Shown here: positions 27,210 to 36,403 of the stretch, in pieces | How positions within the stretch are numbered: position 1 is the stretch's first letter | Layout: every line of letters begins with the position of its first letter | From: Spiribacter sp. 2438 | GTDB lineage: Bacteria > Pseudomonadota > Gammaproteobacteria > Nitrococcales > Nitrococcaceae | Direction of reading: 5' to 3' | Assembly: GCF_009676705.1 (NCBI RefSeq) | Contig: NZ_CP046046.1 | Location: 806,001 to 870,000 of the forward strand | Length of the DNA stretch: 64,000 bases | Notes under the pieces: model-generated | What the model saw: only the letters and a program-made list of their open reading frames with translations | Databases searched by the model: none | What the model was told of the DNA's origin: nothing | Translations under genes and position numbers: made by a program

Positions 27210-27964
27210 GCATGGCGGCGACCCTGGGGTTGATGCGCTCGGTGCTGGTTTACGGCGGGCCTTGGCGACAGCCGCGATTACGGCGGTTTTACCGGCAGTT
27301 CGTTCAGCCCGGTGACACCGTGTTTGATATCGGCGCCCATGTGGGCGACCGCAGCTGGGCGTTCGCGGCGCTGGGCGCCCGGGTGATCGCCTGCGAGCCA
27401 CAGCCCGGTCCGCGGCGCTATCTGAGCTGGCGTCTGGGGCGTCGTCCCGAGGTGGTGGTGCTGGCGGAGGCGGTGGGCGAGGCGGCTGGCGAGGCCAGTC
27501 TGGCGGTCAGCGATCGTCATCCGACCTTGGCCACCCTGTCCCGGGAATGGACGCGAAGGATCGGCCAGGACAACGCCAGCTTCGAGGCGGTGGAGTGGGG
27601 TCGATCCGTGACGGTACCCGTGACCACTCTGGATGACCTGATTGCGCAGTACGGGGTGCCGAGCTTTTGCAAAATCGATGTGGAGGGGCATGAGGCCGCG
27701 ATTCTGCAGGGGCTTTCACAACCCCTGCCGGCGTTATCCTTCGAGTTTGTCGCCGGCGGTGAGGACATTGCGCTGGCCTGCATGACCCGGCTGGGTGAAC
27801 TGGGCGAATACCGCTATAACCTGGTGCAGGGGGAGCGACGGCGGCTGGCTTTCGAGCCATGGCAGGGGCCCGAGGCAATGGCGGGCTGGATCAGGCAGAA
27901 TGCTCGAACTGCCGGCTCGGGCGATATCTATGCCCGCCGGATCACTGAAGGGGACCCCGGTTGA
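27206..27964 (+). CDS. FkbM family methyltransferase
   Basis: The 252-residue protein contains the SAM-binding pattern VFDIGAHVGDRSWAFAALGA, then ACEPQPGP, and the FkbM motif FCKIDVEGHEAAILQGL. Such enzymes are O-methyltransferases acting on sugars or small metabolites. The ATG at 27206 overlaps the previous stop (ATGA); another ATG lies 6 nt later. It is followed by a small membrane protein overlapping by 4 nt. The acceptor is unknown. Confidence 0.87.
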   Translation: MSMAATLGLMRSVLVYGGPWRQPRLRRFYRQFVQPGDTVFDIGAHVGDRSWAFAALGARVIACEPQPGPRRYLSWRLGRRPEVVVLAEAVGEAAGEASLAVSDRHPTLATLSREWTRRIGQDNASFEAVEWGRSVTVPVTTLDDLIAQYGVPSFCKIDVEGHEAAILQGLSQPLPALSFEFVAGGEDIALACMTRLGELGEYRYNLVQGERRRLAFEPWQGPEAMAGWIRQNARTAGSGDIYARRITEGDPG

Positions 27965-28158
27965 TTCGACAGATTCTTTTGACCCTGGCGGTAGCCCTGG
28001 CCGTCTATCTGGTGGTCAAGGCCCGACGCCGTGCCGCCGAGGTGGCGAAGCACGAAGCCACCGCTCCCCGGATAACGCCGCAGGCTATCGCCGGGTGGGT
28101 GCTGCTGGTCCTGATGATCGTGATCGCGGTGGCCAGCGCTTGGCTGGCCGACGGCTGA
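27961..28158 (+). CDS. Small two-span membrane protein, unknown
   Basis: The 65-residue protein has one hydrophobic segment at 4-19 (QILLTLAVALAVYLVV), a basic loop (KARRRAAEVAKHE) and a second at about 43-61 (IAGWVLLVLMIVIAVASAW). The frame begins at TTG overlapping the FkbM stop. The alternating pattern and overlap suggest a real gene, but I do not recognise the family. Confidence 0.55.
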   Translation: MIRQILLTLAVALAVYLVVKARRRAAEVAKHEATAPRITPQAIAGWVLLVLMIVIAVASAWLADG

Positions 28159-28165
28159 GGCCGTT

Positions 28166-28903
28166 TCAACCGGCCGCGGCCGCGGCGGCGCGCTGTCGGT
28201 AACGCTCGATCATGGACTCCATGGCCGCGTCGTCGTAAGGGCGCAGGCCACTGATCAGCATTTTCTTCCAGCACTCGCCGATGAGGCGACCCGCCTGCAG
28301 GATGTCGTACTGGTAATCCACCTCGCCGCGTTTGCCGCTGACGGTGAGCTCGGAGTGTCGCAGCCGCACCACCGGTGGCTCGGTCAACGGCGCTTGCAGC
28401 TGAATGCCCATGCTGTCGTAGACCACCAGGGGCCGCTCCGGGTTGAACATCACACCCTGATCGCGCAACAGCGGATGGAGCAGGCCCGGAAAGGTCTGCC
28501 CGGAACAGGCTACGTACTGCTGGATCAGCCCCTGCAGGGCCGCCGAGGGCGTGGTCAGCGGTTCTTCGTAGTGGGCGATGACGTATTCCCGCCCCTGGGC
28601 GTCAGTGACTGCCAACTGTTCACCGGGGGCGTCCGGAAAAGTCAGCGGTGTGTCGCCGCGGAGCATGCCGCGGAATTGCAGCCGCATGACCCGGGCGAGA
28701 CCACATCGCTGAACGATGAGAGCAAACAGCAGATCGCCGGGTACGCAGAAGCGGGAGGCGTCTTCATCGTGCAACGGGTTGTGGTCGCCGGCGATGTGTT
28801 TGGCGAATCGGCTCCCCTGAGCCGCCGAAATGCACACCTGCCCCTCATTCAGGGCATGGAAAGGCGCCAGCAGATCCTCGGGCGTTGCCCCAGCGGTTTT
28901 CAT
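28166..28903 (-). CDS. DUF3581 family protein
   Basis: The protein of about 245 residues resembles the DUF3581 family of gammaproteobacteria, with FAKHIAGDHNPLHDEDASRFCVPGDLLFALIV near the N-terminus. The GDHNP-H pattern resembles the hydratase motif of MaoC-like hot-dog enzymes, so an acyl-CoA-related fold is possible. Two ATGs lie close together; the one at 28903 has GAGG at a suitable distance. It is convergent with the small membrane protein. The biochemical role is unknown. Confidence 0.78.
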   Translation of the reverse strand: MKTAGATPEDLLAPFHALNEGQVCISAAQGSRFAKHIAGDHNPLHDEDASRFCVPGDLLFALIVQRCGLARVMRLQFRGMLRGDTPLTFPDAPGEQLAVTDAQGREYVIAHYEEPLTTPSAALQGLIQQYVACSGQTFPGLLHPLLRDQGVMFNPERPLVVYDSMGIQLQAPLTEPPVVRLRHSELTVSGKRGEVDYQYDILQAGRLIGECWKKMLISGLRPYDDAAMESMIERYRQRAAAAAAG

Positions 28904-28971
28904 CCTCATACCTCGCAATCAAACCGCTCATGGTAGCCCCGCCTCGGGCGATTACAACCGATGCTCCGGGA

Positions 28972-29400
28972 TTACCCCCTGGCGGCCTCGATCCAGCCTG
29001 CCACCTTGGCCTCGGAGACCACGGCGCCGTCCGCTTTGAGTTGCTCAGTCAGCGACGCGGCATCGGCATCGGCCAGTTCCAGCACCGAGGAAATCCCCAG
29101 CTTTTCAAGGCGTTTGGCCATGGCCGGCCCAATACCCTTGATGTCCGTCAGGTCGATACCCGCCGCGTCAGACGCGGTGGTCGCGGAGGCCTGAGGGGTT
29201 GGCTCGGGCTCGGGTCGGGCAGGGGGGGCGGAGGCAGACTCCGGCTCAGGCTCCGGCGCTGGCTCCGGCTCGGGCGCGGGTTCTGGCTGCCGGGCCGGTG
29301 CCTCCGGTGCGGAACCCCTCGAAGCCGAATCGCTGTCCTTCTGGCCGGGTACCCACCAGAAAGCCAGTTCCATCCACCGCCGCATCAGATCATTCCACAT
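28972..29400 (-). CDS. Helix-hairpin-helix protein with Pro-Glu linker
   Basis: The 142-residue protein has a Trp-rich N-terminus (MWNDLMRRWMELAFWWVPG), an extended acidic linker of about 50 residues made of PEP/PEPEP units, and a C-terminal helix-hairpin-helix (LTDIKGIGPAMAKRLEKLGI) of the type found at the end of DNA-binding and ribosomal-associated proteins. The linker could act as a spacer. A GGGAG precedes the ATG. It lies 31 nt downstream of mltB. Function is unknown. Confidence 0.7.
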   Translation of the reverse strand: MWNDLMRRWMELAFWWVPGQKDSDSASRGSAPEAPARQPEPAPEPEPAPEPEPESASAPPARPEPEPTPQASATTASDAAGIDLTDIKGIGPAMAKRLEKLGISSVLELADADAASLTEQLKADGAVVSEAKVAGWIEAARG

Positions 29401-29431
29401 GGCTGGTTCTCCCTGTCGCTGTGGTCATCTG

Positions 29432-30631
29432 TCAAATCTCCCGCGCCTGCTCATCGAGACGTTGTCGGGTCACTTCATCCGGGAATCCGTCCGCCGGGAT
29501 ACCGCGTTGTTGCTGAAAGGCCCGCAGCGCGGATCGCGTCACCGGCCCGATGCGTCCGTCCGGCTCGCCGGCGTCGAAGCCGAGGGCGTTGAGTTGTTCC
29601 TGCATGCGCTGGACAGTTTCAATGGCCAGCGGTTCGGTTGCCGGTGGCGGACGGGTCAACTCGCCGGCGCCGGCCAGTCGATCCGCCAGCCGCCCCACCG
29701 CCAGAGCATAGAAGCGTGAGGGGTTCCAGCGCATGATGACGTCAAAATTTTCGTAGACGAGAAACGCCGGACCATTAACCCCCGCGGGCAGGAGCAGTTG
29801 CGCCTCCAGATCCGCTACGGGCAGGGCAGCGCCATCGGCCCGCTGCAGCCCCGCATCCGCCCAGGCTTCAAGGGGCTGACGCTGCTCCAGCAGGTCGAGG
29901 TCGAAGTCAGCGGGCAGCAGGACCTCCCGTCCCCAGCGTTCACCCGCCTGCCAACCACGGGCCTTCAGGAAGTTGGCCGCTGAAACGGCGGCGTCCTCGA
30001 AGCTCTCCCAGAGGTCGGCCCGACCATCGCCACTGGCGTCCACCGCATAGTCGCGGTAGACACTGGGCAGGAACTGGAAGTTGCCCAGCGCCCCGGCCCA
30101 GGAACCCCGTAACTGATCCGGCTGTACCGTGCCCTGGTCCACCAGCTGCAGCGCCGCGATCAGCTCACCGCGAAAGAAATCCGCCCGCCGTGGATCGCAG
30201 GCCAGGGTGGCCAGGGACTGAAGCGTGGAAAGCCGTCCGGTGTACTGGCCATAGTTGGTTTCCAGCCCCCAGAACGCGATCAGATACCGCCCCGGCACCC
30301 CGTACTCCCGGGTGATGGCGTCAAGCAGTGGCTGGTGCTCCTCCAGCAGCGCCCGCCCCTGGCGGACGTGGGACTCGGAGACCCGCCGGTCCAGATAGCC
30401 GGCGAGAGTGCTGGTGAACTCCGGTTGCTGACGATCGAGCTGAAGCACTCGCGCGCTCGGGGTCAGGTCAGCCAGCAGGGTGCGGGCGGTGACGGGATTC
30501 ACCTGATGGTCCTGGACCGCCTCGCGCTCAATGGTCTCGACGCAGCCCGTGAAATCGCTCTGAGCCATTCCGACGCTGGCGTGCGCCAGCAGAAGGGCTG
30601 CAATGGTTGCCATGGCCCGGCGATCTCTCAT
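29432..30631 (-). CDS. mltB: Lytic murein transglycosylase B with peptidoglycan-binding domain
   Basis: The 399-residue periplasmic protein has a signal peptide ending near GMAQ, and the MltB-type catalytic domain with FWGLETNYG (Glu124 in the catalytic position), SWAGALGNFQFLPSVY and DGRADLWES. A C-terminal PG_binding_1 domain follows (EQLNALGFDAGEPDGRIGPVTRSALRAFQQQ). It cleaves glycan strands to 1,6-anhydromuropeptides. Unlike E. coli MltB there is no lipobox, so it is probably soluble. An AGGAGG precedes the ATG by 7 nt. It is divergent from fxsA. Confidence 0.93.
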   Translation of the reverse strand: MRDRRAMATIAALLLAHASVGMAQSDFTGCVETIEREAVQDHQVNPVTARTLLADLTPSARVLQLDRQQPEFTSTLAGYLDRRVSESHVRQGRALLEEHQPLLDAITREYGVPGRYLIAFWGLETNYGQYTGRLSTLQSLATLACDPRRADFFRGELIAALQLVDQGTVQPDQLRGSWAGALGNFQFLPSVYRDYAVDASGDGRADLWESFEDAAVSAANFLKARGWQAGERWGREVLLPADFDLDLLEQRQPLEAWADAGLQRADGAALPVADLEAQLLLPAGVNGPAFLVYENFDVIMRWNPSRFYALAVGRLADRLAGAGELTRPPPATEPLAIETVQRMQEQLNALGFDAGEPDGRIGPVTRSALRAFQQQRGIPADGFPDEVTRQRLDEQAREI

Positions 30632-30711
30632 GTCGGCCTCCTGGTGCCCCGATCCGGGCCCGACGACAATGTTAGGCTTAACCCTAATTCAATTCACCTG
30701 CTGGAGTCACC

Positions 30712-31197
30712 GTGCCCCTTGCCCTGATTCTTTTCGTCACCGTCCCGCTGGGCGAGATTTTTCTGCTGATTGAAATCGGCTCCATCATCGGCGGCCTGGA
30801 AACCATCGCGCTGTGCCTGGGAACCGCTGCGCTGGGGACCTTTTTTCTGCGCCAGCAGGGGCTTCAGACCCTGAACCGGGCGCGACAGAACATGGATCAG
30901 CAGAAGTTGCCGGCCCTCGAGCTGCTGGAGGGCGTGGCGCTGTTGCTGGGGGGCGTGCTTTTGCTGACCCCCGGTTTTGTCACGGATTTTCTGGGTTTTC
31001 TGTGTCTGCTGCCGCCGACCCGTCGCTGGATGGTCAGTCTGGCGGTGGGTCGGCTGGTCATCCGGCATGGCCCGCCCGGTGGGCCGAGTGGCCCGCATGA
31101 ATCCGGGCAGGGGCCAGTTTATCGGGACCGGGAAGGCCACCGGGTGATCGAAGGGGAGTTCGAGCGGCGGGACTCACCGGACAAGGACAGGGACTGA
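30712..31197 (+). CDS. fxsA: FxsA family membrane protein
   Basis: The 161-residue protein matches FxsA: PLGEIFLLIEIGSIIGGLETI, then LLLTPGFVTDFLGFLCLLPPTR. It has four hydrophobic segments and a hydrophilic tail. FxsA in E. coli suppresses F exclusion of phage T7; its cellular role is unclear. The start is GTG with GGAG 6 nt before. The AEC transporter gene follows after 15 nt if the CTG start there is correct. Confidence 0.88.
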   Translation: MPLALILFVTVPLGEIFLLIEIGSIIGGLETIALCLGTAALGTFFLRQQGLQTLNRARQNMDQQKLPALELLEGVALLLGGVLLLTPGFVTDFLGFLCLLPPTRRWMVSLAVGRLVIRHGPPGGPSGPHESGQGPVYRDREGHRVIEGEFERRDSPDKDRD

Positions 31198-31212
31198 CCG
31201 GGAGACAACCGC

Positions 31213-32148
31213 CTGATCACCATCCTGCAGATTCTGGCGCCGGTGGTGCTCATCATCGTGCTGGGCCGGGGACTGATCCAGACCGGATTCATCTCCTCGG
31301 CGGCCATTGGGGAGCTCAACCGCCTGACTTATTGGGTCGGTCTGCCGGCGCTGCTGATCGAGCGCATCGGCAGTGCCGCGCCCGACTTTGGTAGCGTGCT
31401 GGGCATTCTGCTGGTTCTGGTGCTCGCCACCGTCGTCAGTATCGCCGTCGCGGTCCTGGTGGCGGGGCTGTGGGGCATGCCGGGTCGATCCCTCGTGACC
31501 TTTGTCCATGGCGCCTTTCGGGGCAACATCACCTTTATCGGCCTGCCGGTGGTGATTTACGCCTTTGCGGGCACTTCCCAGGCGTCCACTTATGAGTCGG
31601 CGGCACTGGTGGCGTTCGTGCCGCTGGTGGTGATTTACAACGTAGTGGCGGTGACACTCATGCAGCTGCATGGCCCGACCCGGGTGCTGCAGACCGCTCG
31701 ACGGGTGCTGATCGGGCTGGCGACCAACCCGATCCTGATCGGGACGGTGGTGGGCCTGGGCGTGGCCCTGTCCGACTTTTCACTGCCCCTGGTGGCCTCG
31801 CGGACATTGGGCGCCATCGGCCAGATGGCGTTGCCGCTGGCACTGCTTGGCATCGGCGCCGGGCTTCAGGTCAGCCGCTTGCGGGGTCACCTGCAATGGT
31901 CAATGGCAGCAGCGTTTTTAAAGTGCAGCGTGGGGCCGGTGGCGGGTTATGTCATCGGCATGGCACTGGGCCTGGGGTCGGAGGAACTTCGGTTGGCCCT
32001 GATCTTTCTCGCCTGTCCCACCGCCGCGGCCGCCTATGTACTGGTCCAGCAAATGGACGGTGATGTACCCCTGATCGCCAGCGTTATCACGCTCAGTCAC
32101 TTGTTCGCGCTGCCGGCGATGCTACTGGCGTTGTTGCTGACTGCCTGA
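31213..32148 (+). CDS. AEC family transporter
   Basis: The protein of about 311 residues has some ten membrane segments and fits the auxin-efflux-carrier (AEC) family: APVVLIIVLGRGLI at the start and AFRGNITFIGLPVVIYAF in the middle, then a second half with GIGAGLQ. Family members usually export organic acids or malonate. The GTG at 31243 would remove the first ten residues of the first helix; a CTG at 31213, preceded by GGGAG 8 nt upstream, restores them. The 3' end overlaps the convergent RND gene by 52 bp. Confidence 0.83.
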   Translation: MITILQILAPVVLIIVLGRGLIQTGFISSAAIGELNRLTYWVGLPALLIERIGSAAPDFGSVLGILLVLVLATVVSIAVAVLVAGLWGMPGRSLVTFVHGAFRGNITFIGLPVVIYAFAGTSQASTYESAALVAFVPLVVIYNVVAVTLMQLHGPTRVLQTARRVLIGLATNPILIGTVVGLGVALSDFSLPLVASRTLGAIGQMALPLALLGIGAGLQVSRLRGHLQWSMAAAFLKCSVGPVAGYVIGMALGLGSEELRLALIFLACPTAAAAYVLVQQMDGDVPLIASVITLSHLFALPAMLLALLLTA

Positions 32149-35100
32149 TCCAGCTCCTCCTCGAGGATGGCCGCCGAGGCGGCACGCGGCCGGGCAAAAC
32201 GTGCCAGCGCCACATAAATGAGCGGCGTCAGGAACAGCGTGAAAAATGCCGCCATTCCCAGGCCGCCAAACACCACCCAGCCAATGGCGGACCGGCTTTC
32301 CGCCCCCGCGCCGCCGCTCAGAATCAGCGGCAGACCGCCGAGCACCGTGGCGATGGTGGTCATGGCCACCGGCCGCAGGCGGACCCGGGCCCCGCCCAGG
32401 GCCGCGTCACGCACCGACTCGCCCCGATCCCGCAGCTGGTTGGCGAACTCCACCAGCAGAATGCCGTTTTTGGCCATCAGGCCAATGAGCAGGAGCAGTC
32501 CGATTTGTGAGTAGATATTGATGGAGGTCCCGGTGAGGGTCAGGGCAAACACCGCGGCGGCCAGGCCAAAGGGCACCGTCGCCATCACCACCAGCGCGCT
32601 CATGACGCTCTCGAACTGCGCGGTCAGCACCAGCAGCACGATCACCAGCGCCAGCAGGTAGGTGATGGTCATGTCCCGGCGGGTTTCCTCCAGGGTTTCC
32701 GCCTCGCCGGTGGTAAGCAAGCTCACCCCCTGGGGCAGTTCTTCCGCAGCCAGTTGGCGGAGTTCATCCACGGCCCGCTGGAGGGGGTAGTCGTCGCGAA
32801 TGGACAGTCCGATATTAATAGCGCGGCGCTGGGCCTGACGGTCGAGTTCGGCGGGCACGCCTTCCTCGCGCAGGCTCACAAACGTGGACAGCGGCACCAT
32901 GGCCCCTTCATCGCTTCGTACCTGGATCAGTTCCAGGTCGGAGGGCCGGGTGAGGGTGTCCCGGCGAGCCTGCAGTCGCAGCGGAATCGACTGATCAGCG
33001 ATGCTGAGATCGGCGATCTTGAAACCGGCCACCATGGTTTCGATGGCATCGCCCACGCCATCCAGAGAAATCCCCAGCTCCCGGGCGCGCTGGCGATCGA
33101 TTTCCACCCGCATCTGCGGTTGCGTTGCGGCGTAGCCGATGCGCGGCTGGCTGAGGCCGGGGATCCGGTCCTCGATGGCGGCGGCATAGTTCTGGGCCGC
33201 GACATAGATTTCTTCGTAGTCGTCCCCGAGCAGGGCAATCTCCAGACCGCCGCCCACGCCCCGCAGGCCCAGACTGTTGGAACTGCCCACCCGGGCCTGG
33301 ACACCGGGCAGATCCGCCAGCGCGGCCTGGACTTCGCCCATGATGGTCTGCTGGCTGCGGTCCCGCTGGTCCCAGTCCACCAGCGGCGCGACCACAAAGA
33401 TTCGGTTGGGATCCCAACGGCCGGCGATTGTGAATACTCGGGCGATTTCGCCATTCTCGACCCAGGGCTCCAGGCGGGACTGAATGCGCCAGGCCTGCTG
33501 TTCGCTGTAGCTCAGGCCGGCGCCGTCCGGCCCGGTGGCGGAGATGAAGAGGAGGCTGCGGTCTTCGGAGGGCAGCAGTTCCTGGTCAATCTGCTGGAAC
33601 AGAAAGCCACCGGCGCCCAGCACCAGCGCCGCCATGGTGGAGGCGGCCACCGGTCGGCGCAGGAGGCCCGTCAGCAGGCGCAGGTACAGGTCGGCCAGGC
33701 GTTGGCCGAAGCGTCGCAGCCCGGTGACCAGGGCGCCCGGCGGCTTTTCATGCCGGAGCAGCCACGCGGTCAGCGCCGGCACCAGCGACAGCGCCACAAA
33801 GGACGAAATGACCACGGCCACCGCCAGCACCACCCCGAATTCGCGGAACAGTCGCCCGGCGGTGCTGGGAATCATGGAGATGGGGATGAACACCGATGCC
33901 AGGACCATGGTGGTGGCTACCACCGCAAAGAACACCTGATGCGTGCCCAGTAAGGCTGCCGCACTGGCTCCCAGGCCCTGGCGCCGACGACGCTGGATGT
34001 TTTCCAGCACGACGATGGCGTCATCCACCACCAGCCCGGTGGCAAGCACCAGGGCAAGCAGCGTAATCAGGTTGATGGAAAACCCCAGTACCCAGATGGC
34101 AGCCACGGTGCCGATCAGGGCCAGCGGAATGGTGATGGCGGGAATGAGCGTGGCGCGCCCGGACCCGGTGAACAGCCAGATGGCAGCAATCACGATGGAC
34201 CCCGCGGCGGCCAGCGTGATCAGCACCTCCTGAATCGCGCTGCGAATGAAGCGCGCATCGTCCGAGGTCTTGACCAGTTCAAGGTCCGTGAAGCGCGGGT
34301 TGAGTTCCGCCAGCACCCGGTCCACCCCGGCACTGATTTCCAGGGTGTTGGACTGGGCCTGACGGATGATGCCCATGCCGAGGATGGCCTCGCCGTTAAG
34401 CTCCACTTTGCTGCGGGCATTGGCCGGTGCGAATACCGCATGGGCGATATCACCCAGACGCAGTCCCGGGCGGATTTCCAGGGCTTCGATGCGGGCCGGG
34501 GTATCGAGCACGGCTTCGGTGCGCACGCGAAGCTCCAGGTCGGTGGCCCGCAGGCTGCCCGCCGGCACGTCCAGATCGGCATCACGCAGCGGGTCGATGA
34601 CGTCCCGGGTGTCCAGTCCATGAGCGGCCAGGCGCAGCGGGTCCAGCACCACCCGCAGCTCTCGCTCCCGATCACCGAAGACCGAGACATCCGCCACCCC
34701 CGGGATGGCATTCAGCGCGGGCACCACGTCGTTATTGATGCGCCGGGTCAGATCTTCCAGCCCCAGTTCGGTGGTGAGCGCAGCGACCCGTACCACCGGC
34801 CTGGAGTCCTGATCGGCCTTGATGATGCTGACCCGATCCACGCCCTCGGGCAGTGACCGCTCGACACGACCCACGGCCTCCCGGACGTCGGCCGCGGCGG
34901 TGTCGAGGTCGCTGTCCGGGTCGAACTCCACCACGATCCGGGTGCTGCTTTCTTCGCTGGAGGCCGAAATTGAGCGCACGCCGGCCACCCGGGCCACGGC
35001 CCCTTCCAGGGGACGGGTGACTTCGGCGTCCATGGTTTCCGGGGCCGCGCCGGGGAAGGCCGCGGTGACCGTGATGCGGGGGCGGTCGACGTCGGGGAGC

Positions 35101-35222
35101 TCCCGGACTTCAACTCCCAGAAGCGCCGCCACGCCGGCGATGGCGATCAACAGATTGATCACCGCTACCAGAATCGGCCGGCGAATGCCCAGCGCGGGCA
35201 GGCCGCGGGGGGCGTCAGCCAT
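32097..35222 (-). CDS. RND efflux pump inner-membrane subunit (HAE1 type)
   Basis: The 1041-residue protein has the standard RND organisation: a helix, a large periplasmic loop, six helices, then the repeat. The proton relay is visible as LVVDDAIVVLEN (Asp400-Asp401). The N-terminus GIRRPILVAVINLLIAI, PDVDRPRITVTAAFPGA and the repeated SGRATLIPAITIPLALIGT are typical of HAE1 pumps. It probably exports hydrophobic drugs, detergents or lipids with the adaptor encoded just upstream (8-nt overlap). No outer-membrane factor gene lies nearby. Confidence 0.93.
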   Translation of the reverse strand: MADAPRGLPALGIRRPILVAVINLLIAIAGVAALLGVEVRELPDVDRPRITVTAAFPGAAPETMDAEVTRPLEGAVARVAGVRSISASSEESSTRIVVEFDPDSDLDTAAADVREAVGRVERSLPEGVDRVSIIKADQDSRPVVRVAALTTELGLEDLTRRINNDVVPALNAIPGVADVSVFGDRERELRVVLDPLRLAAHGLDTRDVIDPLRDADLDVPAGSLRATDLELRVRTEAVLDTPARIEALEIRPGLRLGDIAHAVFAPANARSKVELNGEAILGMGIIRQAQSNTLEISAGVDRVLAELNPRFTDLELVKTSDDARFIRSAIQEVLITLAAAGSIVIAAIWLFTGSGRATLIPAITIPLALIGTVAAIWVLGFSINLITLLALVLATGLVVDDAIVVLENIQRRRRQGLGASAAALLGTHQVFFAVVATTMVLASVFIPISMIPSTAGRLFREFGVVLAVAVVISSFVALSLVPALTAWLLRHEKPPGALVTGLRRFGQRLADLYLRLLTGLLRRPVAASTMAALVLGAGGFLFQQIDQELLPSEDRSLLFISATGPDGAGLSYSEQQAWRIQSRLEPWVENGEIARVFTIAGRWDPNRIFVVAPLVDWDQRDRSQQTIMGEVQAALADLPGVQARVGSSNSLGLRGVGGGLEIALLGDDYEEIYVAAQNYAAAIEDRIPGLSQPRIGYAATQPQMRVEIDRQRARELGISLDGVGDAIETMVAGFKIADLSIADQSIPLRLQARRDTLTRPSDLELIQVRSDEGAMVPLSTFVSLREEGVPAELDRQAQRRAINIGLSIRDDYPLQRAVDELRQLAAEELPQGVSLLTTGEAETLEETRRDMTITYLLALVIVLLVLTAQFESVMSALVVMATVPFGLAAAVFALTLTGTSINIYSQIGLLLLIGLMAKNGILLVEFANQLRDRGESVRDAALGGARVRLRPVAMTTIATVLGGLPLILSGGAGAESRSAIGWVVFGGLGMAAFFTLFLTPLIYVALARFARPRAASAAILEEELDQAVSNNASSIAGSANK

Positions 35223-36282
35223 CGGCCTGAGTGTCCCTCATGGCTTCGAGGGCGGGGTAGTTATCCAGGGTGGCGGAATCAATCACGCGCACCGCCCGGC
35301 CCGGTCGCATGCGCTGAACCCCTTCGCTGACGATGTCATCGCCCTCATCTAACGGCCCGTCCACCAGCACATGGGCACCGTTGCGGCTGATCAGGTCAAG
35401 GCGGACCCGCTCGGCCTGGTCGTCGCGGATCCGCCAGGCATAGGCGCCATCGTCGCCCCAGAGGAGGGCGGTTTCCGGGATTCGCCAGTGGCTGTCGCCC
35501 GGCAGGTCCAGGGATACCCGAAAGCGCATGCCCGGCCGAAACCGGTCTTCGGCGTTGTCCAGCAGCGCCTCGGCTCTCACCGTGCCGTCGCTGGCGCTCA
35601 CTCGACTGTCGATGCGGGTGAGGCGTGCGGAGGGCTGTGACCCCGGCTGTGCCCAGGCGGCGACCGTGATCTCCTCGCCGATCTGCAGTCCGCCATAATG
35701 GCGCTCGGCCACCGAGAAACGGATCCGCAACTGTTCCCGGTTGTCCAGTGTGGTGACCACCGTGTCTTCGGTAATGCGCTGACCCGGCTCGATGTCACTG
35801 AGGCCGGTGAAGCCAGCAAAGGGCGCCCGCAGGGTGCGATCGTCAAGGCGGATTTCCGCGTCCCGGAGCTCAAGCTCGGCGAGCTCCACTTCACGCCGGG
35901 CTTCGTCCAGGGTGATTTCCGAGAAGGCGCCGGTGCCGTCTGCCCGGCGGTAGCGGGCCAGCAGTTGGCGGGCATCCGCCAGGCGCGTGCCAGCCAGGCC
36001 CACCGCCACCTGCTCGGAACGGTCATCCAGGCGCAACAGGACATCGCCGGCTTCCACCCGCCGATCGGCCTCGATGAGTACCTCGGTGACGATGCCGCTG
36101 CTCTCGGCCTGAAGTTCTACCGAGCGCAGAGCCCGCGATTGGCCCACAGCCTGAATGGTTTGCGCATGACGGGCGGATTCCACCGGGGTCACCACCACCG
36201 GGGCCTCCATTTGGGCGTTGACCGGTGAGAAGGCAAGCCAGCAGACCGCTGCAAGCAGGAGGGAATAACGGCGGGTTTTCAT
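35215..36282 (-). CDS. RND periplasmic adaptor (membrane fusion protein)
   Basis: The 355-residue protein has a signal peptide (LLLAAVCWLAFSPVNA), a lipoyl-like first half (SRALRSVELQAESSGIVTEV and IEADRRVEAGDVLLRLDD), a coiled-coil hairpin, and a second lipoyl/beta-barrel part with FAGFTGLSDIEPGQRITED. This is the HlyD/AcrA fold linking the pump to an outer-membrane channel. The ATG at 36282 is favoured because it gives a proper signal peptide; the in-frame extension upstream has none. It is the first gene of the pump unit. Confidence 0.92.
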   Translation of the reverse strand: MKTRRYSLLLAAVCWLAFSPVNAQMEAPVVVTPVESARHAQTIQAVGQSRALRSVELQAESSGIVTEVLIEADRRVEAGDVLLRLDDRSEQVAVGLAGTRLADARQLLARYRRADGTGAFSEITLDEARREVELAELELRDAEIRLDDRTLRAPFAGFTGLSDIEPGQRITEDTVVTTLDNREQLRIRFSVAERHYGGLQIGEEITVAAWAQPGSQPSARLTRIDSRVSASDGTVRAEALLDNAEDRFRPGMRFRVSLDLPGDSHWRIPETALLWGDDGAYAWRIRDDQAERVRLDLISRNGAHVLVDGPLDEGDDIVSEGVQRMRPGRAVRVIDSATLDNYPALEAMRDTQADG

Positions 36283-36335
36283 TGCCTTGATGATACATCG
36301 TTCACCCGTCCCGCGAGCAGATGGGGGGGCGGACA

Positions 36336-36365
36336 TAAAAAAACCGCCAGCCCAAGGCCGGCGGT
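36336..36365 (-). terminator. Rho-independent terminator after the phasin gene
   Basis: On the minus strand an ACCGCC/GGCGGT stem, extended by a GCC/GGC pair across a mismatch, is followed by seven T. It ends the phasin transcript about 40 nt past its stop and also isolates the downstream pump unit. Confidence 0.85.
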
Positions 36366-36403
36366 CTGGATCATCCGAACCGCGGTCCGGATCCGGTGGC
36401 GGG

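Noticed and set aside
29210-29300. Short tandem repeats that might suggest a CRISPR or minisatellite
   Set aside because: They encode the PEP/PEPEP linker of the HhH protein in frame; there are no spacers or regular repeat length.
32754-33953. A 399-codon open frame opposite the RND pump
   Set aside because: Mirrors conserved RND sequence and lacks any family motif.
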